Program-made: the position numbers and the translations under genes
Assembly (NCBI RefSeq): GCF_031157255.1
Contig: NZ_JAVIFX010000009.1
Coordinates: 124,001-188,000 of the forward strand
Direction: 5' to 3'
Length of the DNA stretch: 64,000 nt
Source of the DNA: Bradyrhizobium sp. LHD-71
Lineage (GTDB): Bacteria > Pseudomonadota > Alphaproteobacteria > Rhizobiales > Xanthobacteraceae
The notes under the pieces: generated by a model
What the model saw: the letters and a program-made list of their open reading frames with translations, nothing else
The model's database searches: none
What the model was told of the DNA's origin: nothing
Shown: piece after piece, positions 54,196-62,652 of the stretch
Layout: each line of letters starts with the position of its first letter
Numbering within the stretch: position 1 is the first letter of the stretch

Positions 54196-55104
54196 CTATT
54201 CGGCTGCCGTTTGTCGAACGTCCGGCATTTGCCAGCGCTTTTCAAACGCCCAGATGTCCGGGAATCCCATCAGCTCGTGCAGGCTTTGCCCGGACGTTCG
54301 CGGCTCGTACATCGGCACGTCGATGTCCTTGGACGTGCCGTGCTGCTTCAGAAACAGATAAGCCCTGCGAGCGGCCTCGGCGACGGCGCCTAGGGCGATC
54401 CCGGGATAGATGGCGACGGCGAAGCCCATGTCCCTGAGCTGCTTTTCCGTCAGCAGGGGCGTGCGGCCGAACTGAACCATGTTGGCGAGGACGGGCTTGC
54501 TGATTGAACGGGCGATTTTTGCGAGCTCATCTTCGCTCTCGGGCGATTCGACAAAAATGATATCCGCGCCGGCCTCGGCGTAAGCTTCGCCGCGGCGCAG
54601 CGCTTCGTCCAGGCCGAGCGTCGTGCGCGCATCGGTTCGCGCGATGATCAATGTGTCCTCGCTGCGACGGCTATCCACCGCCACCTTGACCTTCAACACC
54701 ATTTCTTCGGCAGGAATGACGCGGCGTCCCGGAGTGTGCCCGCACTTCTTCGGCATCTCCTGGTCCTCGATCTGGATGCCTTGAGCGCCGGCGGCTTCGT
54801 AGCCGCGGACCGTGTGCCGAACATTGATCAAGCCGCCATAGCCGGTGTCTGCGTCGGCGATGAGCGGCGTGCTCGTCCCTTCGCAAATAGTCCGCACGCG
54901 GGAGAGCATGTCCGAATAGGTCGCCAGTCCGGCGTCGGGCAGGCCGAGCGAAGAGGCGGTGACGCCATATCCCGTCATGTACAGCGCGTGGAAACCCATC
55001 TTATCCGCCAGTCGCGCGGTGATCATGTCGATCACACCTGGCGCTATCACGAGCTCTTTTCGCGCGATCACGCTGCGCAAGGATGCCTTCTTGGGGTCTG
55101 CCAC
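54196..55104 (-). CDS. Isocitrate lyase/PEP mutase-superfamily C-C lyase
   Basis: TIM-barrel lyase of 302 residues. The KKCGH sequence (about 108-112) contains the catalytic cysteine of isocitrate, 2-methylisocitrate and 2,3-dimethylmalate lyases. Magnesium-binding Asp residues are in IADADTGYGG, and ARTDAR and MVQFGRTPLL follow. Cysteine retention argues against oxaloacetate decarboxylase of this family. It heads the operon with leuC and leuD, in the manner of the dimethylmalate pathway of Eubacterium barkeri (hydratase plus lyase). The substrate is inferred. Confidence 0.85.
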   Translation of the reverse strand: MADPKKASLRSVIARKELVIAPGVIDMITARLADKMGFHALYMTGYGVTASSLGLPDAGLATYSDMLSRVRTICEGTSTPLIADADTGYGGLINVRHTVRGYEAAGAQGIQIEDQEMPKKCGHTPGRRVIPAEEMVLKVKVAVDSRRSEDTLIIARTDARTTLGLDEALRRGEAYAEAGADIIFVESPESEDELAKIARSISKPVLANMVQFGRTPLLTEKQLRDMGFAVAIYPGIALGAVAEAARRAYLFLKQHGTSKDIDVPMYEPRTSGQSLHELMGFPDIWAFEKRWQMPDVRQTAAE

Positions 55105-55200
55105 GTCGTCGCTCCCTATTATCTTTTGACTAAGTCATTATAACATGATAACAACATGATGTCTAACAAAGATAAAAATACTGATGCGGGGAGGATTTAA
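55105..55200. promoter_or_regulatory. Divergent promoter region of the lyase operon and the SsuA-like operon
   Basis: AT-rich 96-base gap, unusual in this GC-rich window. A plausible plus-strand promoter is TTGACT (55126-55131) with TAACAA (55149-55154), spacing 17. The stretch TAACATGATAACAACATGATG has repeated ATGAT units and may hold a regulator site, for example for the GntR protein at 58587. GGGAGG then serves the next gene. Confidence 0.5.
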
Positions 55201-56184
55201 ATGGCGCATCGTACCTTCGCAGCCACGGTGCTTGCCGGGCTTGTCAGCATTTGCCCGGCGGCCGCTTCGGAAATCGTTGTCACGCATTGGTCTGCCCTGC
55301 TTTACGGCGCCCCCTACGCCGTGGCGCAGGAGAAGGGCTATTTCCAGGAAGAGGGGGTCAAGCTCGACGGCATCCTCTCGTCGAAGGGCGGCGGCACCAG
55401 CGTGCGCAACCTCATGGCCGGCGAAACGCTGTTTGCGGAGGTGGCGCTGCCTGCAGCCCTTGCCGCCATCAAGGAAGGCTTCCCGATAAAGATCATTTCC
55501 GGAGGGACGGAAGGCTCCGCCAGCTTCTGGGTCTCGCGCGAGAATGACAAGTTCGAGAAGCCCGCGGATCTCAAGGGCAAGAGATTTGCCTTCAGCCGTC
55601 CGAAGTCAGTCTCCGAGAGCGGAGTCCTTGCGGCGCTGAAATCGCACAACATCCCGCCCGATCAGGTCAAGATGGTTGCGGCCGGTGACATCGGCGCGGG
55701 GATCACCGCGCTTGAGCACAATCAGGTCGATGTGGCGACGCTGCCGGAGCCCATCTACTCCACGAAAACGAAGCAGGGCATGCGGTATCACAAGATGAAC
55801 TGGTTCAGCGAGAAAGTCCCGCCGTCGACGCAAACGGTCGGAGTTGCGACGCTTGAGAACATACAGAAGCGTGACGCCGAGCTCAGAGCCGTCATCAGGG
55901 CGCGGCAGCGTGGGGTGGATTTCATCTATGCCAATCCGGAAGAGGCCTCGAAGCTGATTGCCAAGGCCTACAACATGTCTCCCGAGCTGATGCTGAGCGC
56001 GATGAAAGGAACGATGGAGCTGGCGCCGAAGTGGTGGAGCAGGGGTGAGCTGAACTACAGCAACATGAACAATGCTGCGGAAGGGCTCGCGTCGGTCGAT
56101 CTGCTGAAGCTGCCTGTCGACTGGAAGGCCGTCGCGACCGAGAGCCTGCTTCCCGCCGATCTCCGCAAAGAAGCTGGCCGCTAG
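55201..56184 (+). CDS. SsuA/TauA-like ABC substrate-binding protein
   Basis: Periplasmic binding protein of 327 residues in the NMT1/SsuA group. Signal peptide 1-22 (cleaved after AAASE). GAPYAVAQEKGYFQEEGVKLD is the family's N-terminal pattern. Ligands of this group include alkylsulfonates, taurine, nitrate and pyrimidine precursors. It opens an operon of binding protein, ATPase and two permeases. The two permease genes are unusual, as most systems have one. Confidence 0.88.
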   Translation: MAHRTFAATVLAGLVSICPAAASEIVVTHWSALLYGAPYAVAQEKGYFQEEGVKLDGILSSKGGGTSVRNLMAGETLFAEVALPAALAAIKEGFPIKIISGGTEGSASFWVSRENDKFEKPADLKGKRFAFSRPKSVSESGVLAALKSHNIPPDQVKMVAAGDIGAGITALEHNQVDVATLPEPIYSTKTKQGMRYHKMNWFSEKVPPSTQTVGVATLENIQKRDAELRAVIRARQRGVDFIYANPEEASKLIAKAYNMSPELMLSAMKGTMELAPKWWSRGELNYSNMNNAAEGLASVDLLKLPVDWKAVATESLLPADLRKEAGR

Positions 56185-56200
56185 CATCGGATTGCCGTCG

Positions 56201-57031
56201 ATGACAAACGAGCACGTATCATTTCGTGATGTCGAACAGGTGTTTCCTGCACGCGGCAAGCAGGATCCGGTGCATGCGCTTGGCCCGATCAGCTTTGCGA
56301 TTCGCCCGGGCGAATTCTTCAGCGTCGTCGGTCCCTCCGGATGCGGCAAGTCGACCATGCTCGACGTCATGTCCGGATTGACGCGCCCGACCCGCGGGCA
56401 GGTGATTTTCGAGGGATCGCCGCTCGATGGCACCGTGCCGGACGGCATCGGCGTCGTCTTTCAGGAGGACGCCTCGTTCCCGTGGCTGACGGTGTGGGAC
56501 AACGTGGCATTCGGACTGCGGCGGCGAGGGGTCGATGCCGCAGAGATCCGGCGCCGCGTCGACTATGCGTTGAGCTTCATGGGACTTGCTGCGTTCACCA
56601 AGGCCTATCCAAGCCAGCTTTCAGGAGGCATGCGGCAGCGTGTCTGCATTGCCCGCACACTGGTGATGCAGCCGCGCTTGATCCTGCTGGATGAGCCGTT
56701 CGGCGCACTCGATCAGCAGACCCGCCTGCTCATGGGTGATGAGCTGCTGCGGCTGTGGCGGGAAACCGGAGCGACGATCATGCTGATTACGCATGCTCTC
56801 GACGAGGCGAACCTGTTGTCCGATCGCATCGGGGTCATGAGCGCGCGCCCCGGCACCTTCATCTCGATCGTCGAGACCGGCTGGGCGAAGGATCGCGACT
56901 CGACGCTCGCCGAGCTGCCGGAGTTCGGCGCGGTCAGCTCGCGGCTGTGGGCGCTGTTGCGCTCAGAGTCGATGCGCGCCATGGGGCAACACGCCGCTAG
57001 CCGGTCGTCCTTAGCCGGCAAGGCGGCCTGA
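56201..57031 (+). CDS. ABC transporter ATP-binding protein (SsuB/TauB type)
   Basis: ATPase of 276 residues. Walker [10 protein letters not shown] is at 44-52, the signature is [15 protein letters not shown], and Walker B is [15 protein letters not shown] 56201 is chosen over the TTG at 56192. Its stop codon overlaps the first permease start by one base. It likely drives the heteromeric permease pair downstream. Confidence 0.92.
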   Translation: MTNEHVSFRDVEQVFPARGKQDPVHALGPISFAIRPGEFFSVVGPSGCGKSTMLDVMSGLTRPTRGQVIFEGSPLDGTVPDGIGVVFQEDASFPWLTVWDNVAFGLRRRGVDAAEIRRRVDYALSFMGLAAFTKAYPSQLSGGMRQRVCIARTLVMQPRLILLDEPFGALDQQTRLLMGDELLRLWRETGATIMLITHALDEANLLSDRIGVMSARPGTFISIVETGWAKDRDSTLAELPEFGAVSSRLWALLRSESMRAMGQHAASRSSLAGKAA

Positions 57032-57783
57032 TGGGCAAGGCGGGCCTTATTCGCATCGCGGTGATTCTGGCGGCTGTGCTTGCGCTTGAAATCGCCTGCC
57101 GAACCGGAGCGGTGCCGCCCTCGGCGGTCGTTCCGCCGAGCGCGATGCTGGCCTCCGTCTATGAAATTCTCACCACAGGTGAGATCGCCCATGATCTGCG
57201 CCTGACGCTGACGGCAGTTGTCATCGCGACGATCATTGCCATCGTCGGCGGATTTTTCGCCGGGCTCATCATTCATGGCCTGCCGCGGCTGAGGCGCACG
57301 CTCGCGCCGCTATTGGCGGCCTATTATGCCATCCCCCATCTGGCATTCTATCCGTTGCTGATCGTCGTCTTCGGACTAGGCTTGGGCCCCTTGATCGTGC
57401 TTGCGAGCCTGCTCGGCATCATGGCCATGATCATCGCGACACTTGATGGTCTTGATCACGTTCCGCGGGTGTTGCTTCGCACCGCGGCTGTCCTCCGGCT
57501 GAACCGGTGGAGCGAGATGATGCTCGTGCGATTGCCGGCGGCGTTTCCGCATCTCCTGTCGGGTATCAAGCTGGCATTTTCCTACGCCTTCATCGGTGTG
57601 GTCGCGGGCGAGTTCATCCTGTCGACCGCGGGCCTCGGACATGCGATCTCGTTTGCCTATGATAACTTCCAGAACCGCCGGATGTACGGACTGATTCTGA
57701 TTGCGATCGGGCTAGTCACGCTGGTGAACACCACGCTTCTCGTTGGAGAACGCCGTTTGCTGACCCGACGGGGGATGCGATGA
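57031..57783 (+). CDS. ABC transporter permease (SsuC type), first subunit
   Basis: Membrane subunit of 250 residues with about six helices. The EAA-like loop near residue 165 (RLPAAFPHLLSGIKLAFSYAF) contacts the ATPase. It overlaps the next permease gene by four bases. It is only distantly similar to the second subunit. Confidence 0.88.
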   Translation: MGKAGLIRIAVILAAVLALEIACRTGAVPPSAVVPPSAMLASVYEILTTGEIAHDLRLTLTAVVIATIIAIVGGFFAGLIIHGLPRLRRTLAPLLAAYYAIPHLAFYPLLIVVFGLGLGPLIVLASLLGIMAMIIATLDGLDHVPRVLLRTAAVLRLNRWSEMMLVRLPAAFPHLLSGIKLAFSYAFIGVVAGEFILSTAGLGHAISFAYDNFQNRRMYGLILIAIGLVTLVNTTLLVGERRLLTRRGMR

Positions 57784-58547
57784 GATCCAATGAGGCTATT
57801 CAGCCGTCGGTGCTGCTCCGGTGGGGCGATGGTCTGCTGGTCCTGCTCGCCATCATTGCCAGCTGGCAGGCGCTGGCGTTGTGGGGTGGCAGCGACGTGA
57901 TGACCACGCCGATCGAAACGGTCAGGCACGCCGTGCAGCTCACTGGACAATCGCGCTTCTGGCCGCACTTCCGGGAGACGGCGACCGCTTACAGCGTTGC
58001 GGCCATCGTCGCAGTTCTTGGCGGACTTTTGATGGGGATTGCCCTCGGAGCTCACCGGCTGACCGGCGAGGTGTTCGAGCCGATTTTTGTCGCGCTCTAT
58101 TCGATACCTAAGGTAACGCTCTATCCGGTCGTCCTGCTGCTCTTCGGTCTTGGCATCGAGGCGAAGATTGCGTTTGGCGCGATGCACGGGATCATTCCGG
58201 TCACGATCTTCACGCTGAACGCGGTGCGTCAGGTCAATCGAACGTGGCTTCGCGCCGGCCGCGCGATGGGCCTCTCGCCCGCTCAATCCATTCTTCATAT
58301 CGTCGTGCCGGCGACGATTCCCGAGATCGTGTCGGGCATCAGGATCGGGCTCTCGCTCGCCTTGCTTGGAACGATGCTGGGCGAATTGTTCGCCTCGAAG
58401 AGGGGGCTTGGATTCCTGCTGATGTCCGCTATCGACGTGCATGACGTGCGAACGATCATGGCCATCGCCTTGCTGATCAGCATATTCGCCTGGGCCATGA
58501 ATGCGGCGATGCTGGCCATCGACCGGCGATTGCATCAGCGAATCTGA
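57780..58547 (+). CDS. ABC transporter permease (SsuC type), second subunit
   Basis: Membrane subunit of 255 residues with about six helices. The EAA loop is VVPATIPEIVSGIRIGLSLAL near residue 175. It starts within the stop of the previous gene (ATGA). Two different permeases suggest a heterodimeric channel. The operon ends before the GntR gene 39 bases on. Confidence 0.88.
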   Translation: MRSNEAIQPSVLLRWGDGLLVLLAIIASWQALALWGGSDVMTTPIETVRHAVQLTGQSRFWPHFRETATAYSVAAIVAVLGGLLMGIALGAHRLTGEVFEPIFVALYSIPKVTLYPVVLLLFGLGIEAKIAFGAMHGIIPVTIFTLNAVRQVNRTWLRAGRAMGLSPAQSILHIVVPATIPEIVSGIRIGLSLALLGTMLGELFASKRGLGFLLMSAIDVHDVRTIMAIALLISIFAWAMNAAMLAIDRRLHQRI

Positions 58548-58586
58548 CTGGTATATGGTCCGTTCGCCTCCTCTCAGAACCAGACG

Positions 58587-59426
58587 ATGAAATCCAACTC
58601 TCCGACGCTTGTGCGCGAGCAAGGTCTGCCCCTGCATCACCAGGTCTACCTTACGTTGCGCGAATTGTTGCGATCGGGACGATACAAGCAGGGTGATCTG
58701 TTCCCGACGGAGGAGATGCTGTCAGCCGATTTCGGCGTTTCGCGCATTACCATCCGTCGCGCTCTGGACGCGCTGGCGCGCGACAGCCTCATCGAGCGGA
58801 GGCAGGGTCGCGGCACGTTCGTGGGTGATATTTCGGCGACGGCAGCTCCGCTGGGGCTGACGTTGACGCAGATCAATCGGCAGTCGAGCATCGTCGGCCA
58901 GACGACCGAAGCTCGCGTGGTCGAGTTTGACCAGGTGTTTCCGCCGGCGGAGATCGCCGATCTGTTCGGCATCGAACCGGGCGGAAAGATTCAGCGGGCC
59001 GTCCGCGTGCGCCTCAGAGAGGGGGTGCCGATCTTTCATCTCACCACGTTCGTTGCCGATCGGGTCGCAAGGACCTTCACGCGCAAGGATATGGAGAAGG
59101 AAGCACTCTTCGAGCTCATCAAGGCGGCAGGCGTGCAGCTTGCCAGCGGACATCAGATCGTCACCGCAACCTTGGCCGACCCGCTAGTGGCCCAGCGCCT
59201 CAACGTCATGATCGGCGAGCCGTTGGTGCGGATGATACGCATTCTGCGCGACGAGCAGGGTCATCCGATCGAGCATCTGGACATGCTCGCGTCCCCCGAA
59301 CGCTTTCAGCTCCACTTTTCGCTCGAGAAGGACTCGATCACTTCCCTTCACGAAAGCATCGGGGGAGGTTGGATCTCGGCGAAGCGAACGAAATCGGCTG
59401 ACCAGGGCGCGAAGAAGCGACGGTGA
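58587..59426 (+). CDS. GntR-family regulator (HutC/UTRA subgroup)
   Basis: Regulator of 279 residues. The winged helix at about 18-80 has FGVSRITIRRALDALARDSLIERRQGRGTF-type sequence (MLSADFGVSRITIRRAL). The C-terminal UTRA domain (about 100-245) senses a small effector. It lies at the end of the transporter operon and may control it and the divergent lyase operon. A perfect palindrome TGATATATCA near 62.6 kb could be another of its sites. Confidence 0.88.
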   Translation: MKSNSPTLVREQGLPLHHQVYLTLRELLRSGRYKQGDLFPTEEMLSADFGVSRITIRRALDALARDSLIERRQGRGTFVGDISATAAPLGLTLTQINRQSSIVGQTTEARVVEFDQVFPPAEIADLFGIEPGGKIQRAVRVRLREGVPIFHLTTFVADRVARTFTRKDMEKEALFELIKAAGVQLASGHQIVTATLADPLVAQRLNVMIGEPLVRMIRILRDEQGHPIEHLDMLASPERFQLHFSLEKDSITSLHESIGGGWISAKRTKSADQGAKKRR

Positions 59427-59521
59427 CGGGCTCATCGACCGCCCGCGATCGAAGTCCAGGAACCTTATAAAAGCCTCGTGTCGTGAGCCAGCAGGCTTGC
59501 AGTCGCGTTGCCGCAGCCGTT

Positions 59522-60487
59522 CTACAGAGCGGACGCCATCCGACATTGCTCTGCGATGTGAATTGGATCGTCATTCGCGCGTTGCGGCGCGAGCTTGCCG
59601 CACTGCTTCAGGCGTTCGATGAGCCAGCGGCCGGCGGGACCCGGCGGAGCGGATACCGGATAGATCGCTGACATCGGCAAAAACAGGCCGTCCGGTGGAA
59701 TGTCCTCGACCTGCAGGGATACGAGCCTGCCGTCGGCGATGTCTTTCTCGACTGCGTGCAACGGCATGCCGCCCCAGCCCAGCCCGTTCAGGAGAAAGGC
59801 TTGCTTGGCGAACAAGTCGGCCAGCCGCCATGTGAGAGGCGAGAGCACGCCGAATTCCCGTCCGGCTGTCAGATCGGATCGGTCGGTCAACACGAGCTGC
59901 ACGTGCCGCGCGAGTTCGGCCTTGGGGATCACGCCCGAGAATTCGGCAAGCGGATGCTCGCGCGATGCGACCAGCCGGAATTCCACACTCGCGATTTTCT
60001 CGCTGGCGAATGACGGCGGTATCAGCGGCAGCGTTCCGATGACGCCGAGACTGGCGCGGCCATCGAGAATGGGTTGGCATACGCCACCAAGCGCCTCGAC
60101 ATAAAGCCTGAGCGGCGTCTGCGGAAACAAGTGCCGAAATTCCTTGGCAGCTTCGGTGATCGCCTGAATCGGAAAGCACACGTCGATGACCGCGGACAGT
60201 TCCGGCTCCAATCCCGCAGCCATTCCTTTTGCGCGCGATTTCAGCGCATCGACGCCGGACACCACGTTGCGCGCGTCGGCGAGCAGGATGGCGCCGGCCT
60301 GGGTGAGCTTCGGGTATCGGCCCGACCGGTCGAACAGCGGGACACCAATCTGGCTCTCGAGATTACTGACCAGATCGCTGACCACCGATTGGGCCCGGCG
60401 CAGCTTGCGGGCCGCGGCGGAGAAACTCCCTTCTTCGACGGCCGCGATGAAGGTACGCAGTTGATCGAGGGAAACGCCGTCCAGCAT
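59522..60487 (-). CDS. LysR-family transcriptional regulator
   Basis: Regulator of 321 residues. The helix-turn-helix at about 5-65 (LRTFIAAVEEGSFSAAARKL) is followed by the co-inducer domain. It is divergent from the azoreductase gene and separated by a 115-base gap with a T-N11-A site. It probably controls that gene in response to quinone- or azo-like compounds. Confidence 0.9.
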   Translation of the reverse strand: MLDGVSLDQLRTFIAAVEEGSFSAAARKLRRAQSVVSDLVSNLESQIGVPLFDRSGRYPKLTQAGAILLADARNVVSGVDALKSRAKGMAAGLEPELSAVIDVCFPIQAITEAAKEFRHLFPQTPLRLYVEALGGVCQPILDGRASLGVIGTLPLIPPSFASEKIASVEFRLVASREHPLAEFSGVIPKAELARHVQLVLTDRSDLTAGREFGVLSPLTWRLADLFAKQAFLLNGLGWGGMPLHAVEKDIADGRLVSLQVEDIPPDGLFLPMSAIYPVSAPPGPAGRWLIERLKQCGKLAPQRANDDPIHIAEQCRMASAL

Positions 60488-60508
60488 CGTGGAACCGATC
60501 TATCTGAT

Positions 60509-60521
60509 TATCCGATGGATA
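60509..60521. promoter_or_regulatory. LysR-type T-N11-A binding site
   Basis: TATCCGATGGATA is an inverted repeat TATCC-N3-GGATA that fits the LysR box T-N11-A. It is 22 bases from the LysR start and 82 bases before azoR, so it suits both autoregulation and control of azoR. Confidence 0.65.
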
Positions 60522-60602
60522 TCATCGAAATATAACGGCTATCCAGAAGCCTCGCAAACATTAGATCTCCCGCGCCGGTTCACCTTCTGGAGATCAAACC
60601 CG

Positions 60603-61217
60603 ATGAAGCTTCTGCATATCGATTCAAGCATTCTTGGCCCGCACTCGGTCAGCCGCACCCTGTCCTCGGAGATCGTCGCGCGTGAGACCGCGCTTCATCC
60701 CGGCATCCAGGTCATCTACCGCGATCTTGCGAACGACAAGGCGCTGCATCTTTCGGGCGCGCATATGGCGGCCTGGCAGGGCGGTGCGGTCGAGGACAAG
60801 GTGCTGGGAGCAGATCTCGCCACTGGCAGCGCCTATCTCGACGAACTGTTCGCCGCTGACGTCATCGTCATCGGTGCGCCGATGTACAATTTCACCATCC
60901 CCTCGCAGCTCAAGGCCTGGATCGACCGCATCGTCGTCGCAGGCAAGACCTTCAAGTATACCGACGCTGGCGAAGTCAAGAGCCTGCTTCCGCCGAACAA
61001 GAAGGTCATCATCGCCTCGTCGCGCGGCAATGTGTACACGCCGGGCACGCCGGTCGCCGCGCTCGAACATCACGAGTCCTATCTGAAGAGCGTGCTCTCG
61101 TTCATCGGCCTCAACGACGTCACCGTTGTCCGCGCTGAAGGCGTTGCTTTCGGCCAGGAAGCCAAGGAAGCGGCGCTCGCGAAAGCGCGCGCGGACATCT
61201 TGCAACTTGCGAGCTGA
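60603..61217 (+). CDS. azoR: FMN-dependent NADH:quinone oxidoreductase / azoreductase
   Basis: Flavodoxin-like enzyme of 204 residues. SSILGPHSVSRTLS binds the FMN phosphate, and APMYNFTIPSQLKAWID and SSRGNVY complete the flavin pocket. It reduces quinones and azo dyes with NADH and protects against electrophiles. ATG 60603 is set by family alignment; the frame extends upstream to 60489 without support. It is paired with the divergent LysR gene. Confidence 0.92.
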   Translation: MKLLHIDSSILGPHSVSRTLSSEIVARETALHPGIQVIYRDLANDKALHLSGAHMAAWQGGAVEDKVLGADLATGSAYLDELFAADVIVIGAPMYNFTIPSQLKAWIDRIVVAGKTFKYTDAGEVKSLLPPNKKVIIASSRGNVYTPGTPVAALEHHESYLKSVLSFIGLNDVTVVRAEGVAFGQEAKEAALAKARADILQLAS

Positions 61218-61279
61218 AGCGATCTGCTTAAGCTCGGCACGGGCGGCGGGTGACGACGCTTTGGAGAGCAGCAGCCTTT

Positions 61280-62431
61280 ATGAAACTCCGACTTGTCGTT
61301 TGCGGCCTGTTGGGCGTCGCAGTTCTCTCGCTGGCCGGCTTCGGTGCCTGGATCGCCATGCTTCCGCCGAAGCCGGCGGCGGCCGTCGCGCCACCGATCC
61401 CGCGCGATGAGGCCGCCGCAACGCTTGCGGCGCTGAAACCAGGTAAGCGCGCACGCCCGGTCATCGCGATCATCGGCATCAACAATGCCACCGAGGTCAC
61501 CGACTATCTCATGCCAACCGGCATCTTGCGACGCGCCGACGTTGCCGATGTCGTCGCGGTGGCGACGAAGAACGGACCAGTCAAGCTCTATCCCGCGCTG
61601 ACGGTGCAGCCGGATGCGACCGCCGCAGAGTTCGACGCACGCCATCCGGACGGTGCAGACTACGTGGTTGTGCCGGCGATGGAGCCGGAGAATGATCCGG
61701 CGGCACTTGAATGGATCCGTGCGCAGGCGGCCAAGGGCGCGACGATCATCAGCGTGTGCGCGGGCGCCAAGGTGGTGAGCGAAACCGGGTTGCTCGACGG
61801 AAAGCGGGCGACCACGCACTGGTATTATCTCGATGGCATGCTCGAGGCGCATCCCACGATCCGTTACGTCGCAAATCGCCGAATGGTCGTCGACGACCGG
61901 GTCGCGACGACCACGGGCATCACCGCCTCCATGCCGGCCATGCTCACGCTTATCGAGGCGATCGCCGGCAGGGAGAAGGCCGAGACGGTCGCGCGTGAGC
62001 TTGGTGTTACACACTGGGACGCGCGTCACGCCAGTGAAGCGTTTCGGTTCAACCGCCCGTTTGCGGTGACGGTTCTTGGCAATGTGCTCGCGTTTTGGAA
62101 GCGCGAGGAGTTCGGCATTAAGCTTATGCCCGGCATGGACGAGGTTTCGCTGGCGCTGGTGGCGGATGCGTGGTCGCGAACCTATCGATCAGAGGCGCTG
62201 ACGTTCGCCGCAGCCGCTGATCCCATCACGACGCGGAACGGCGTTCGCATCATCCCTGATCGGGTTGCCGCGCGGTGGCCAGCGGATCAATTGCTTCAGG
62301 GAAATGATGATCAGCCGCCGGCACAAGCGCTGCATCACGCGCTTCAGCAGATCATGACCCGTTATGGAGCCCGGACCGCTGATGCCGTGGCGATGCAGCT
62401 CGAATACCCGTGGAACGGCTCATCGCGGTAA
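61280..62431 (+). CDS. Membrane-anchored DJ-1/PfpI-domain protein
   Basis: Protein of 383 residues with an N-terminal hydrophobic anchor (about 3-25) and a DJ-1/PfpI domain (about 55-240). The nucleophile cysteine is in ISVCAGAKVVSETGLLDG, and the nearby THWYYLD resembles GlxA-type regulators. There is no AraC helix-turn-helix, which GlxA proteins have. The C-terminal 140 residues are of unknown fold. It could be an extracytoplasmic hydrolase or glyoxalase-like enzyme. Confidence 0.8.
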   Translation: MKLRLVVCGLLGVAVLSLAGFGAWIAMLPPKPAAAVAPPIPRDEAAATLAALKPGKRARPVIAIIGINNATEVTDYLMPTGILRRADVADVVAVATKNGPVKLYPALTVQPDATAAEFDARHPDGADYVVVPAMEPENDPAALEWIRAQAAKGATIISVCAGAKVVSETGLLDGKRATTHWYYLDGMLEAHPTIRYVANRRMVVDDRVATTTGITASMPAMLTLIEAIAGREKAETVARELGVTHWDARHASEAFRFNRPFAVTVLGNVLAFWKREEFGIKLMPGMDEVSLALVADAWSRTYRSEALTFAAAADPITTRNGVRIIPDRVAARWPADQLLQGNDDQPPAQALHHALQQIMTRYGARTADAVAMQLEYPWNGSSR

Positions 62432-62623
62432 TGCCACCTCGGGCGCCGCGATCGGCTGAAGCGGTCGAGTGACGCATCGAAAACCATTGAGTAAGCGAGC
62501 TTGAATTGAGCGTCGAGGAAGAGTCGCGAACGCTCTCCAAGCGCTTGCGAGATCTGCCTGGCTTGCAGTCGCTGCCCGGGATGCCCACGAGGAGAAGGCC
62601 AAACTTGCCGGTGAATCAGTATA

Positions 62624-62633
62624 TGATATATCA
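62624..62633. promoter_or_regulatory. Palindrome before the GSA-type aminotransferase gene
   Basis: TGATATATCA is a perfect 10-base palindrome, 19 bases before the ATG, within the short AT-rich stretch ATATGATATATCAAAC. It may be an operator, perhaps for a GntR-family protein. Confidence 0.4.
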
Positions 62634-62652
62634 AACTGGGCAGGAGGCGGAC

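Noticed and set aside
52984-54393. 469-codon plus-strand frame
   Set aside because: Antisense to leuC and the end of the lyase gene; no recognisable domain.
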